This document shows, one piece after another, positions 34,898 through 44,855 of a DNA stretch of 64,000 bases. The stretch is from Bettongia penicillata ogilbyi (lineage: Eukaryota; Chordata; Mammalia; Diprotodontia; Potoroidae). Location of the stretch: positions 9,186,825 through 9,250,824 of the forward strand of contig JAJHZJ010000311.1 of assembly GCA_023548195.1 (NCBI GenBank). Reading direction: 5' to 3'. The first letter of the stretch is position 1; the number at the start of each line of letters is the position of its first letter. Under the pieces are notes generated by a model, which did no database searches, had not been told where the DNA came from, and saw nothing but the letters and a program-made list of their open reading frames with translations. Both the position numbers and the translations under genes were made by a program.

Positions 34898-35271
34898 GGT
34901 AATGGTAATTTAAATGGAAAATCTTTCCCATTCATTGATAGGTCCATGTGACCTGCCTGGGTCACACAGAAGCCCAAGTCACATGATATATTGATAATGT
35001 ATTTTTGCTTATTCTTAATGTAATTTTGCTTCTTAATGAGAAGATCTTTTCCAGCTATTAATAGGTACCCCTGGACCTGCCATCGATAAAGCTCTTGATG
35101 TCAACAACAGAACTGACCTCTAAAATGGGACCTCTTAGGCTGGGACAGCTCTATGTGTAATCTCAGCAAGAAGTAGCTACGGAAGAAGAGACCTTCACCC
35201 CTTACCCCAAGATTTTGGCTCCTATTCATTCAAGGGAGAAATGATGGGGTGCTTGTGCTCAAGCCCCACCC

Positions 35272-35412
35272 TGAGATATTTATGTGCTTATTTTGAGTGA
35301 TCCCTGTTATATTGTTGAAAAGTTCTGTTGACACCAGTTGCCCAAGATATTTTTTATGTGCTTATTTTCTGTTGTCCTTGGTACAATTCTGTTGATACCA
35401 ATTGTGCCACCA
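35272..35412. repeat. Imperfect tandem duplication of about 70 bp
   Basis: 'atttatgtgcttattttgag ... ttctgttgacaccagttgcc' (35278-35341) is repeated imperfectly as 'ttttatgtgcttattttctg ... ttctgttgataccaattgtg'. It lies inside the retroviral mosaic. Confidence 0.65.
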
Positions 35413-35755
35413 ATTTACTTAATGAATACAAAAAATCTTGGAGCCACATGTAATGGTAATTTAAATGAAAATGATGAGGGCTGTAAAGCGGGGATGGCCC
35501 ATCCTTTTGCCTGTAAGCCTCAGAGATTGGTATAGAGAGGGAAAGGTTACCAACACAGCGCCTGTAGTTTATACACTTACGTCAAGACATCCCAAGAGCT
35601 AGTAACCCCACACAGATCCTCACAAGCCATCCCTTGTCTCTGGGAGGATTGCGCTGGAGCCTGTTGAAGGGTCCCCTCAAACCCCAGCAAGCCTTTACAG
35701 GTGCTTAAGTGGTGAACCTCAACTATAGGGCTAGGAAAGAGGGAAGACTTGGGAA

Positions 35756-35765
35756 GCTTACCTTG
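35756..35765 (-). promoter_or_regulatory. Splice-donor consensus in retroviral leader
   Basis: The minus strand reads CAAGGTAAGC, a near-perfect 5' splice site, about 30 bp downstream of the primer-binding site. Retroviral leaders carry their major splice donor downstream of the PBS, so position and orientation fit. Confidence 0.5.
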
Positions 35766-35795
35766 ACTTGAAGAATGCTTAAGACCTCAGACTGT

Positions 35796-35813
35796 GCCCT
35801 ACATTGGGTGCCA
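35796..35813 (-). other. Retroviral primer-binding site, lysine tRNA type
   Basis: The minus strand reads TGGCACCCAATGTAGGGC. The tRNA-Lys(1,2) PBS known from betaretrovirus-like elements is TGGCGCCCAACGTGGGGC: 15 of 18 positions agree, and two of the three changes are at CpG sites, as expected from methylation decay. It follows the LTR end after a 6-bp spacer. Confidence 0.65.
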
Positions 35814-35819
35814 AAAATA

Positions 35820-36530
35820 TGAAGGAGGGACGAGACCCACCCCCACCACAAAGACTAGGGTACCAGGGGCAGATTCCTTAGAAGGAATTCACAGACTCAA
35901 GCATTATTGAGGTCAAGGTAAAGATTTATTATGCTTTTCAGTAGGCAAGAGTTTTTAGGCAACCTGCAACCTTAGAGGGGTACAGGTACAGTTTATATAG
36001 GATATTCCACAATAAAGCATGTGCCAAGTATACTAACTAGGTGTTTTGAGGTGGGATTAGACAGTGGTTAAGGAATGATCAGTTCTTATAGGAACATGCA
36101 CTTTTGGCATTTACTGCATAGATATTTTACCCAGAGTTCTTTGGGAAATAGACCTGATGAGAGCTACACAAAAGTGTGGTTTTGGACCTGAAACATCACT
36201 AAGTCAACCAGTGGTCAGGGCTGAATGAGAAATACCCATGTTGCTCTCATCAATGTCTTGTTAGACAAGATAAATGTAAGAGAGTATATGTATATTTAAG
36301 TCTTGGTCAGTGAGCAGTTAATGTCGTTATGACCCAGTGCACAACCAGGTTAGCCAGTACACAGCTGGTTCAGACTAATAAGTTCAATAGGGACGGGAGA
36401 TAACAGTTGTTGCTGGGGCTGGCTGTGTCTTGGGCTTGGGAGAAACTGCCTGGGATAGCATTTTGAGGCTAGGGAGAAATGTGATTTTTAGAGAGAAATG
36501 TAAGTTTAGAATTGGGGCCCAAGCACCCCA
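35820..36530 (-). mobile_element. Antisense LTR, class-II-type endogenous retrovirus
   Basis: On the minus strand: U3 from about 36530, a TATATAA box at 35993-35999, an AATAAA hexamer at 35925-35930 some 65 bp downstream, and a U5 ending ...CTTCA at 35820, before the PBS. Spacing of TATA, poly(A) signal and PBS fits a retroviral U3-R-U5. The 5' limit is uncertain because U3 runs into the outer LTR family near 36526-36531. The leader continues to about 35450; further viral genes are not visible. Confidence 0.6.
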
Positions 36531-36899
36531 TCTTTCTCATTCATTAATACACCCATGTGACCTGCCTGGGTCACATGGAAGCCTAAGTCATATGAATTTG
36601 AGTCACATGAAGCCTTTGGTGGAAGGAGGTTGCTGAAGGGGTGGAACAGGAAGAGGCAGAGCTAGAGCAGAGCTGAGAGGAAATTGGTCAAGAGTTTGGT
36701 CAGAGCTAGGAAGGATGCAGGCAGCTGGCAGGAATGAGCGAAAGAGCTTATTTGTGATTTTGTTTAAGTGAGGCTCCTTGTGATTTATTTAATGGAACTG
36801 GTTTGTGGGAAGTCTAGGAGGGGGAAGGCTTGTGGCTGATGTTGTGTTCTGCCTTGTTATTGTGTATAGATTTTGATGGATTTGGCTTTCTGGTGTCTG

Positions 36900-36905
36900 A
36901 ATAAA
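36900..36905 (+). terminator. LTR polyadenylation signal
   Basis: AATAAA about 105 bp from the LTR 3' end, followed by a T/G-rich stretch. The solo copy at 16663-17153 has AATAAG at the equivalent place. Confidence 0.6.
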
Positions 36906-37009
36906 TGGTTTGGTTTTGTTTTCCCTGTGGAGGGTCTGTTGTATTTCATGATTCAGAATTGCACTGGGATATTCACAGCCACTGTAGGGCTATGAATATT
37001 ACATTGTCA

Positions 37010-37095
37010 AGGAAGGAAAGAGGGAAGGAAGGAAGGAAAGAGGGAAGGAGGAAAGGAAGGAGAGGGAGGAAGGAAGAAGAAATGAAAGGAAATCC
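37010..37095. repeat. (GGAA)n microsatellite, right part
   Basis: GGAAGGAAAGAGGG-type units continue the polypurine tract interrupted by the LTR structure. Confidence 0.9.
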
Positions 37096-37224
37096 AGATT
37101 CTGGGCACTCTGAATACTTTGTTATGTAGACAAAAATTAGAAAGGGATAGTTTTAGTCTCTTAAAATATAGGCCAAAGGGCTTTCCAATGAATTCTCAAT
37201 GAATACAATCAAAGGATACAAAAG

Positions 37225-37480
37225 TTCTTGGGTGGGTAATAATAACTAATATTTATATAGAGAATTAAATTTTCTAAAACATTTTTACATATGTTTTCTC
37301 ATCTGGTCCTCACAACAGTTCTATGAGGCAGGTCTCATTATTATCATCCCCATTTTACAGAGGTTGAGAGAGATTAAATGATTTGTTCAGAGTCATATAT
37401 ATTTGAGTAGGAGTCTGAATTCAGGTCTTTCTGATTCCAATACCAGCACTCTATCCACTGTGCCACCTAATTGCCATCAA
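37225..37480 (-). mobile_element. CORE-SINE, antisense, near full length
   Basis: 'tctcatctggtcctcacaac', 'atccccattttacagaggtt' and 'ctctatccactgtgccacct' are in order: the reverse-complemented tail, middle and tRNA-like head of the marsupial MIR/MAR-type SINE. Confidence 0.85.
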
Positions 37481-37669
37481 TGGTAGTCATCACTACCCTT
37501 CAACAAGTTGATATGGATTTTTTCTGAGAATATTGTGTAGGAACAAACTCATTATTTTGTGTCCAGTACCATAAAGAACATCTCCAGATTTAATTAGACT
37601 AGTCTTCTAGCAACCCATACTTGAAGACGTTCTGGATTGACATTTGGATTCCAAAGTCTGTTCTTTTTT

Positions 37670-37880
37670 GTCAGACTCCTGGAGCAAGTAGTATGTGTAG
37701 CCAGCAGTAGGAAGGCCACTGGGATCAAATCTCACCTCAAACAGTTTATTAACTGTGTAACCCAGAGCAAGTTACCTAACTTTCTGAACCTCAGTTTTTC
37801 CAAATGTAGATGGAGCAATCTAAACTAGGAAGTGGCTGTGATGGTTCCAACCCTAAAATTTATGATGTTGTGATCTCTAC
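37670..37880 (+). mobile_element. Old tRNA-SINE, sense
   Basis: 'gggatcaaatctcacctcaa' (B-box side), 'taactgtgtaacccagagca' (CORE) and 'ctcagtttttccaaatgtag' (tail) are in order. Diverged. Confidence 0.7.
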
Positions 37881-37924
37881 ACCATGCTGAGCTGTGGTAG
37901 GAATTCTATAGTGGAGTGACTGAA

Positions 37925-38165
37925 TAAAACTTAAATAATGCCTTTCAGCTCTATAGAAGACTTTTTAAGGTCTAAAAGGGCTTTCACATCTGCTGGAGCT
38001 TAATCAGAGAGTTGTTGTGATCCCATCAGCTCCATCTTATTGATATGAAAGTAGTGGTTAAGTAACCAAAAGCTTAATGATGTATCCAACTTCACATATC
38101 TAAAGAATGCTGGCACCAGGACTGGGTCTCTGAGCTTTGGAATCTTGGAATAGTATTCTTTCCAG
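37925..38165 (-). mobile_element. Old tRNA-SINE, antisense
   Basis: 'gggctttcacatctgctgga', 'ccatcagctccatcttattg' and 'ggcaccaggactgggtctct' follow the reverse-complemented CORE-SINE order. Strongly diverged. Confidence 0.55.
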
Positions 38166-38789
38166 TATTCTGCCTTTTCATAAATCTCCCAGCATGATAG
38201 CTGTTAACCTCAACTCTTGGCCTGTTTGTTAAAATATTCATTTCTTTTAAAATTTTGTTACTTTTTAAATTAGAAAACATTTATTTTTCTCTCCTTTTCA
38301 TCTACCCCAATCAAAAAGAAAACCCTTATAACAAATATGCAGAGTCCAGCAAAAAAAAAAAAAATTGCCACATTGACCATATGAAGTGATGTTTCAAAGT
38401 GTTAAAATATTTCCAAATGCTCTCTTAAATTCCATTGTATTGAAATATGGCATGTTTTATTTATAATTGGAAGATTTGAGTTTCATACCTCTTAGGAAAA
38501 AATAACTTTTGAATTCAAACTACTATTATTAGAAGCATTTAAACTTCATTTTTTCCTAAATAACTGTTTGAATTCAACTGATTTATTATTTTCAAGCACT
38601 TTTTCACATAAACAGCTTTGGGTCATCTTTAACTCATTGCAGAGGTGGTGCTCAACCTGTTTTGGATTAGTGTTTCTACATCTTCTTAAAGCAAGTCTTC
38701 CTGTTCTATTGACTCTCATGACAGGCCAGAAACTGGAACAGCTACTCACTGTCCAGCAGTTCATGTAGTAGTATCCCAGGAGCATAAAA

Positions 38790-38905
38790 TCATAGATTTA
38801 GAAATGATTCAACCTCCTTATTTTACAGATGAGGAACTGAGACTTAGAGAGGAGAAAAGCAAGTAGCTCAATGTTACACAGTTAGTAAATAAGAAAGCTT
38901 TAGGT
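38790..38905 (-). mobile_element. THER-type SINE fragment, antisense
   Basis: 'ttattttacagatgaggaac' and 'caatgttacacagttagtaa' are reverse-complemented SINE tail and CORE. Confidence 0.7.
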
Positions 38906-38909
38906 TACT

Positions 38910-41140
38910 CTCTTGTAAAATGAAACAACTGGAATAATAGGTTACAGGACCACTTTGTAAAACTTATTGAGAGTTGGAAATGATCCACAAATTAAATATT
39001 TAGAAAAAATAGTTCATTCTTAGGATTGAAGGCCAAGGGGAATTTTAAAAAGTAGTGACAGGTGGTGAGAGTTCGAGGCTTCCACTATTCATTACTTAGG
39101 GGTGAAAAAGCATCACCCCAGTTTTTTTTTCAAAGAAAGAAAAGAAGACATAGCAAGTAGAAAAGTGATAGCCTAATAATTCTGCACTATTTCTAACTAA
39201 AACATGGAGATGGAGATTACATGTCACATTTGAATCCTACTCTGCAATTTGCAAAGACAAATGATTAGCACAGATAAATTCGAACTTTCATTGTGAATAT
39301 GTATTTCAGTAGACGGGCCTTTGTTGTAATATGCAGAAACTTGAAATAGGAGATCTACTTAATTAAAGGAATTATTTATATGCATAAAACCTACACTCAA
39401 GTGTGTACATGAAAACAAGTTGAAGTTTCCCCCATATCCAAAATATGAGGCTGGTTCTGCCCCCATTTTTAATGAATTTTTTGCCAATTAAACATAAAAA
39501 AAATAGTTTTCTGCATGTGTTGGAGGTAGAATAAGGTGCTATATTAGAATAATAGTTGAGAATGATATGCTCTAGTAGCATTTTGATGAATTACATGATT
39601 ATAGTTAAAATGAACAATTTCATCATGCTTGAATTAATAATAGCAGTACGATTTGGCAAGTGCTCTTGCAACATTCTCTAACTCATCACTTGAGAAGACA
39701 GACTTTTATGGCCCATCCATTGTCTAGGGAAAAACAGCTTCTCAAGACAGTTTTAAAAACAGAAGGGGCAGGGAAAGAAAGCCTTCAGCGCTGGAAAGTA
39801 ATCCATTCACAGATTTTCATCTCATCACTGTCTGATTGCTTTACCTCTTACAGCCTCATTTTAATCTCTTAGGCAACTAACAGTAAGTCAGGAAATAAAG
39901 AGGACCATATTTTTTTGTTGTTCTATTTGAGGGTTGGGCTGTTTATCTAATTTAATTTAAAATAGCATGTTCCCCAAGTTCACTGCAGTGCCAGCGAAGC
40001 TCTGTGTATGTGTGTGTTTGTGAGTGTGTGTGCCTATGTATGTATGTGGTGCTTTCTGTGCAGATTGGAGGGGATTAGGAAGAATATGATATAATCAATG
40101 CTACATTCATTTGGGTATCAATCAAGTAAAACACACACAGGGCTGAGCATTACATAATTTCAGTCATAACGAGTACAATTGTGAACTGATTTAACATATT
40201 CATAACTAAGTATTCTCCTTTAATGTAACTGGTAATTTGTTTTTTAAAAAGTATTCCTATTAAATTTTTATAAAAAAATAAAACCTTGCAAGCTTAGATG
40301 AATTTTCCTAAAAGAAATACATTCTACTTAGGATTTGTGTATATTCGATCTTCTAGGTAATCAGAAGTAACCAAAATAAACAGGTTAGCATCTTTTTTTA
40401 TGGAGACATTTGAGTATTAAAATTAAGCACAGCAGCATTTTTCTTCCTTTTGGAAACAACAAGCCAATCTTCTTAGAGAGATTACTCTATCATATATCCA
40501 CAATGAAAGTTCAAAACTAATCTGCACTAATCAGTTGTGTGGTATCTGCAAATTGCATAGCAGTATTTAAAAGTGATATATAGACTTTATCTCTACATTT
40601 CAGTTAGAAATAGCACGAAATTATGCTATCACTTTTCCACTTGTTTCTCTTTCTTCTTTGTTTTTTTTTTCAAAATTAATATATCTACATAATTGGAATT
40701 TTTTCCATTTATAATTGCATCAATGATCCAAAGTAAAGAATTACAAGTTCCAAAGGGAATAGTAGAATATTTCAAAATTGGCACAGTTTAAATGCATACT
40801 TTATCTTTGTTCCTTCTGATGGTTTGCACATACACTGAAATATGGAAGCTGAAAATTAAATAAGTGAAAGTTTGACAATTATCATCAAAAGCATTCATAT
40901 GCTAAGTACCTGCTTTCAATGCCTTGTAAGACCAGGTAAGCCGATATGTGCTGTGCTACTTAGAAATTTAAAATCTAAAAGTGAATCAATATAATAGGAA
41001 GTGAAGTGGTAATAGGCAATCATCTGGTCAATTTGATCAATATAGCCAATTTAGATAGTCAGGTCATAGAATGGATTGTGGAGTATGTCACTACTGATCA
41101 AATTAATTAAATTGTGGGCTGTGTACTTGCCATTTCATGA
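38910..41140. other. Long single-copy-looking stretch
   Basis: No mobile element recognised over 2.2 kb except a short GT-rich run (40000-40050). The part around 40120-40240 is non-repetitive and candidate conserved sequence. No coding evidence. Confidence 0.35.
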
Positions 41141-41149
41141 GCTACATTG

Positions 41150-41310
41150 ATTATAGAGAGGTCGATGGTCAGCATGAGCAGGCTAAAGCATATGAAAAAT
41201 AAAGGTTTAGACTGGAAAGGTAACATAAAGGGTATCAGGGAAGGTATAAGACCAGAAAAAAAAAAATGGGCTGGTCATGTAGCTACAAATGACCAAAATC
41301 TATTGTTACC
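41150..41310 (+). mobile_element. Second RTE-like C-terminal scrap
   Basis: The plus-strand frame reads MIIERSMVSMSRLKHMKNK ... RPEKKKWAGHVA, resembling the extreme C-terminal signature of RTE-clade ORF2 (ER.M....L..R.RN ... WAGH.AR). It is a different block from the one at 2575-3720 and on the opposite strand. Short and diverged. Confidence 0.5.
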
Positions 41311-41314
41311 CATG

Positions 41315-41500
41315 ACATGGCAGTATGCACAGTGGAAAGAATGCTGGATTTGGCATCAAGAGGAACGGGGTGAGAATCTGGCCTCTCTTAATTACTACCT
41401 GTGTGACCATGGTCAAGTCATTCAACATTTTTGTCCTTAATTTCTTATAATAGTTTTCACTAGATGACCTCTGAGGTTCTGTGAAGTTTAAGTAGATGAA
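41315..41500 (+). mobile_element. THER1-type SINE, sense
   Basis: 'gtatgcacagtggaaagaat', 'gctggatttggcatcaagag', 'ctacctgtgtgaccatggtc' and 'gacctctgaggttctgtgaa' are head, B-box side, CORE and tail in order. Confidence 0.8.
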
Positions 41501-41589
41501 GAACTCAAGGATAGTTTCTAATACTTTGGATCTGCTTTGATATATTTATAGGAAGGAATGAACAAGGGTTGCATAGGATGGACAGGCAC

Positions 41590-41815
41590 AGATGGGTTGT
41601 CGTTCCTCAGTCATTTCTAATCATTTCTGACTCTGTGTGACCTCTTTTTGAAGGGATGTGGGAGGGAGGGGGGCATTTAAGGTTAAGTGACTTGCCCAGG
41701 TTCACATAGCTGCTAAGAGTCAAGTGTCTGAGACTGAATTTAGCTTCAAGCCATCCTGACTCCAAGGTAGATACTCTACCCATATACCAGTAAGCACCCT
41801 AACATACACAGGGAG
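41590..41815 (-). mobile_element. Marsupial SINE, antisense
   Basis: 'gttaagtgacttgcccaggt', 'catagctgctaagagtcaag' and 'agccatcctgactccaaggt' are the reverse-complemented CORE and head. A G-rich run (41650-41672) replaces part of the tail. Confidence 0.75.
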
Positions 41816-42505
41816 ATCTGCTATCATATGTTCTTTGATCTGCTTCTCTAAAAGGAAAGCAAGTTTTGAGGGGTCAATAATCACTTTAATTGAGCACATA
41901 TATCATTCACTTAGTTCAGGGGAAAAAAGCAGCACCTTGAAGTTAGAGAAAGTACAGAGAAATGTATAGATCAACAGACATGGCTTCCAACTCTCTGACA
42001 TAAACAATGCATACATCATAAATCAACAGACAGATCCAACTCTTTGACCATTACATACATGCATAGTTACCAGAGAGAGAAGCACCAAGGTATGGGTTTT
42101 CAAAGCCAGGGGGATCCTTAACAGCATCCCAGAGTTTCATCTGACCAAACAAACACTTCTAAAAACTAAGCCCTAAAGTAAAGCCTCACCTCAGAGTATT
42201 TATACATTTTTTAGAGCCAGAGGTCATCACAACCCTTGAGAATCAGTGCCTCATTAGAAACTTAACAAATGGTATGGGCCTTCCTACAAATCTTCCTTAA
42301 TCAAACTCTCCTTAATGGGCAGGCCCATTGATGCATTGGGAAAACCTTTAATCACATTAAATTAATTAACAATACAGATACAGGTACTGTTTCTAGTTAA
42401 AGAAACCCTGGAGAAGACTCTTGGTTGATAAAGCCAAGATTCAAACAGAGGCACTTGATTATAATAAAACAAAAATAGCAAAAAATAATACTTTGCTTGC
42501 CATCA
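41815..42505 (-). mobile_element. Probable solo LTR, antisense
   Basis: On the minus strand, a TATAAATA box (42197-42204) and an ATTAAA signal (41885-41890) lie in LTR-like order, with TG...CA-type ends near 42505 and 41819. The segment is bounded on both sides by antisense SINE sequence. No PBS or coding sequence. Assignment rests on signal order and vague memory of a marsupial LTR; boundaries are approximate. Confidence 0.45.
41965..42068. repeat. Imperfect internal tandem repeat in the LTR
   Basis: 'agatcaacagacatggcttc...actctctgac...gcatacat' is followed at once by 'aaatcaacagacagatccaa...ctttgacc...acatacat', two units of about 45-55 bp, between the TATA and poly(A) signals. Confidence 0.65.
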
Positions 42506-42728
42506 CAACCCATTGCACCATCTAGGTGCCCTCCTGAAGTTTTTTTGGCAAAGCTGCTGAAGTGATTTGCCATTTCCTTATGCAGATAATTTTACAGATG
42601 AAGAATCTGTGGAATGATTTGCCCAGGATTACACAACTAGTGACTGAGTCCAGATCTGTACTCAGATCTTCCTGACTCAAGACCAAGTGTTCTATCTCTT
42701 AAACCGTCAAGCTGCATGGATGGGTTAC
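42506..42728 (-). mobile_element. Marsupial SINE, antisense, plus SINE head scrap
   Basis: 42543-42728 is a reverse-complemented SINE from tail ('tggcaaagctgctgaagtga') to head ('tcttaaaccgtcaagctgc'). In front, 42506-42540 carries a separate head fragment 'cattgcaccatctaggtgcc'. Confidence 0.75.
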
Positions 42729-42824
42729 AATCTACATTATTTAAAGGGAATACCCACACTGTGACTGAGGTGAGAAGTGGTAGCATAATAAATCAATAAC
42801 ACTTTGTGAACTCAGCTCAAAGAC

Positions 42825-42925
42825 TTATGGATCTAAAGTTTAAAGGCACCTTTGAAATCACCAGGACTGACACCCTCATTTCATAAAATAGGAGACTTGT
42901 GCCTAGAGAAACCTACTCAGTCTGT
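42825..42925 (-). mobile_element. THER-type SINE tail, antisense
   Basis: 'gcacctttgaaatcaccagg' followed by 'ctcatttcataaaataggag' is the reverse-complemented THER tail. Confidence 0.6.
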
Positions 42926-42927
42926 CT

Positions 42928-43345
42928 GTCAACAAGTATTCATTAAGAGCTTAGTATACACCAAACATTGTGATAGGTTCTGTTGATACAAATGAAAGCA
43001 AAAAGATAGTCCCTTCCCTCAAGGAATTTACAGTCCAATGGGCAAAACACTACATACAAGGAAGCTGAAAAGTGAGGTTAGGTTAAGGAGTGAAGATAGC
43101 AGGTAGGAGGAACAGGACAGAGAGGTCTGGAGTGGTGAGGTAGGATGAGAAACTAAAAGATGAATGATTTGAGTGTCTCCCTGAAATGGAGTTGCAGGGA
43201 AGAGCCATCCTCTTAGAAGGAGGGGCCCCATTTCCAAAGCTGAAGTGGTTTTCTGAGTTGAGGAGATTACCGTTAAAACCTTGGGGAGGGTATGGAATGA
43301 AGATTGCAGAGAAAAGCCAGGAAGTTGTTCCCAGTTTTTTTTCAA
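42928..43345 (-). mobile_element. L2 3' end and adjoining repeat-like sequence, antisense
   Basis: 42928-43065 is a clear reverse-complemented L2 terminus ('aagagcttagtatacaccaa', 'ccctcaaggaatttacagtc'). The following 43066-43345 is G/A-rich repeat-like sequence I cannot name; it gives open frames on both strands. Confidence 0.6.
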
Positions 43346-43354
43346 AAACAATGT

Positions 43355-44850
43355 TAACTCAAACTATAAATAAGCAGAACCTACAAAAAGATGGAGTGGA
43401 ACAATTTACCAACTTAAGGTAACTTAGAAGGACTTAAAGAAACATCTACCTCACTTGGGCAAAAGGGAAGCACACCCCACCTCAGACAGTGTTCGAGTAA
43501 ACCAGAGAAAGGTTCTTAGCCACAGCACACATCAGCAAACAAGGCCCCAAAGCTGTAGCTCAACAGGGCAGTGGCACAGCAGGCCAGCTGTGAGGCCTCT
43601 AGCATGAGCACAGAAGTTAGACTCTCAGAACTAGATGCCAGGGTACAGGCACCACTAGGCTGGGTAACCCCAGTGCAGTGGGCAAGCTTCCAGCATCTGA
43701 GGCCCTGGCACAGAAACCCATTGGCCAGACTGCTGGCTGCAAGCATGAGAAACTTGGAGAGTACCTGCTGTTCTTCAGGAGCAGAAGTCTTTTAAAGTCA
43801 CAAAATAAAACAAAAAAAATGAACAGAAAACCATAAAAGCAGCCTTACCATAGAAAGCTAATATGGCGACAGGGAAGATCAAAGCCCAAATTCAAAACAT
43901 AAACAATAATGGCAAAATGCCTACATATGAAGCCTCAGATGGAAATGGGAATGGGTCTCAAGCCCAAAAGCCTTCTTGGAACAGTACAAAAAGGATTTCA
44001 AAAATCATGTAAGAGAAGTAGACAAAAAATTGGGAAAACAAATTAAAGTTATGCAAGAGAGAGCCAACAGTGTGGAAAAGGAAGGGGAAAAAAGACTTAA
44101 AAAAATTCCTTAAAAAATAGAATTTACCAAATGGAAAAGGAAGCAAATGCTAAATGAAGAAAATAATTCCTTAAAAATTAGAATTGGACAATTGGAAACT
44201 AATGACTCTGTGACACATCAAGAATCAGTCAAACAAAATAAAAAGAAGGAAAAAATAGAAGAAAACATAAAATAGCTCATTGGAAAAAAAATCAACTGCC
44301 AGCAAAATAGTTGCAGGAAAGATAATTTAAGAATTATTGTACCATCTGATAGCTATAATTAAAAAAAGACAACAAAAAACCCCAAACCTCACAGCATCTT
44401 TCAAGAAATTAAGGAAAACTGCTCTGATCTCTTAGAACAAGACAGTAAAATAGTCATTGAAAAAATTCACCAATCACTTTCTGAAAGAGATCCCCAAATG
44501 AAAACTCCAATGAATATGGTAGTCAAATTCTAGAATTATTAGGTCCAGGAGAAAATACTCTAAGCAGGCAGAAAGAAACAATGCAAATATCAAGGAGCTA
44601 CATTCAGGATTACAAAGGATTTAGCAACTTCTACATGAAAGGATCAGAGTGCTTAGAATATCATATTCTGGAAGGTCAAGGAGCTTTGGTTACAACCAAG
44701 AAGCAAATACTCAGCAAAAATGAGCAAAGTATTGCAGGGGAAAAGATGTACAGTCAATGAAACTGGGGATTTTCAAACTTTCCTGATTAATAGAATATAA
44801 CTTAACAGAAAATTCAAATTTCAATTACAAGATGCAAGAGAAGCATAACA
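43355..44850 (+). mobile_element. L1/HAL1 5' UTR and ORF1, left part of a chimera
   Basis: A G+C-richer 5' UTR (43400-43800) leads to an ORF1 region from about 43930 ('tgggtctcaagcccaaaagc'), through Lys/Glu-rich coiled coil and RNA-binding regions, to 'gcaagagaagcataac' at about 44830-44845, the usual end of ORF1. Stops occur throughout. It is followed directly by the far end of ORF2, not by endonuclease. Confidence 0.75.
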
Positions 44851-44855
44851 AGCTA

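Larger units (their letters stand above)
34898..37009 (+). mobile_element. LTR mosaic inside a GGAA microsatellite
   Basis: The outer ends belong to the LTR family seen as a solo copy at 16663-17153. The start GGTAATGGTAATTTAAATGG is at 34898 and the end, with AATAAA at 36900-36905 and ATTACATTGTCA, is at 36998-37009. A 5' LTR-like block of about 90 bp (34898-34990) is separated from the main LTR body (36531-37009) by about 1.5 kb containing an antisense LTR with leader (35450-36530). A block of about 65 bp ('cccatgtgacctgcctgggt') occurs at both edges (34930-34988 and 36540-36600), too long for a retroviral target duplication. Either two LTRs of one provirus or a rearrangement explains this. 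No gag, pol or env frame is visible. Confidence 0.65.

Noticed and set aside
34656..34977. Open frames on both strands across 34.7-34.9 kb
   Set aside because: Translations of the (GGAA)n microsatellite.
35338..35535. 65-codon plus-strand frame as a retroviral envelope piece
   Set aside because: It lies opposite in strand to the PBS-bearing leader, in its untranslated part; hydrophobic start is not evidence.
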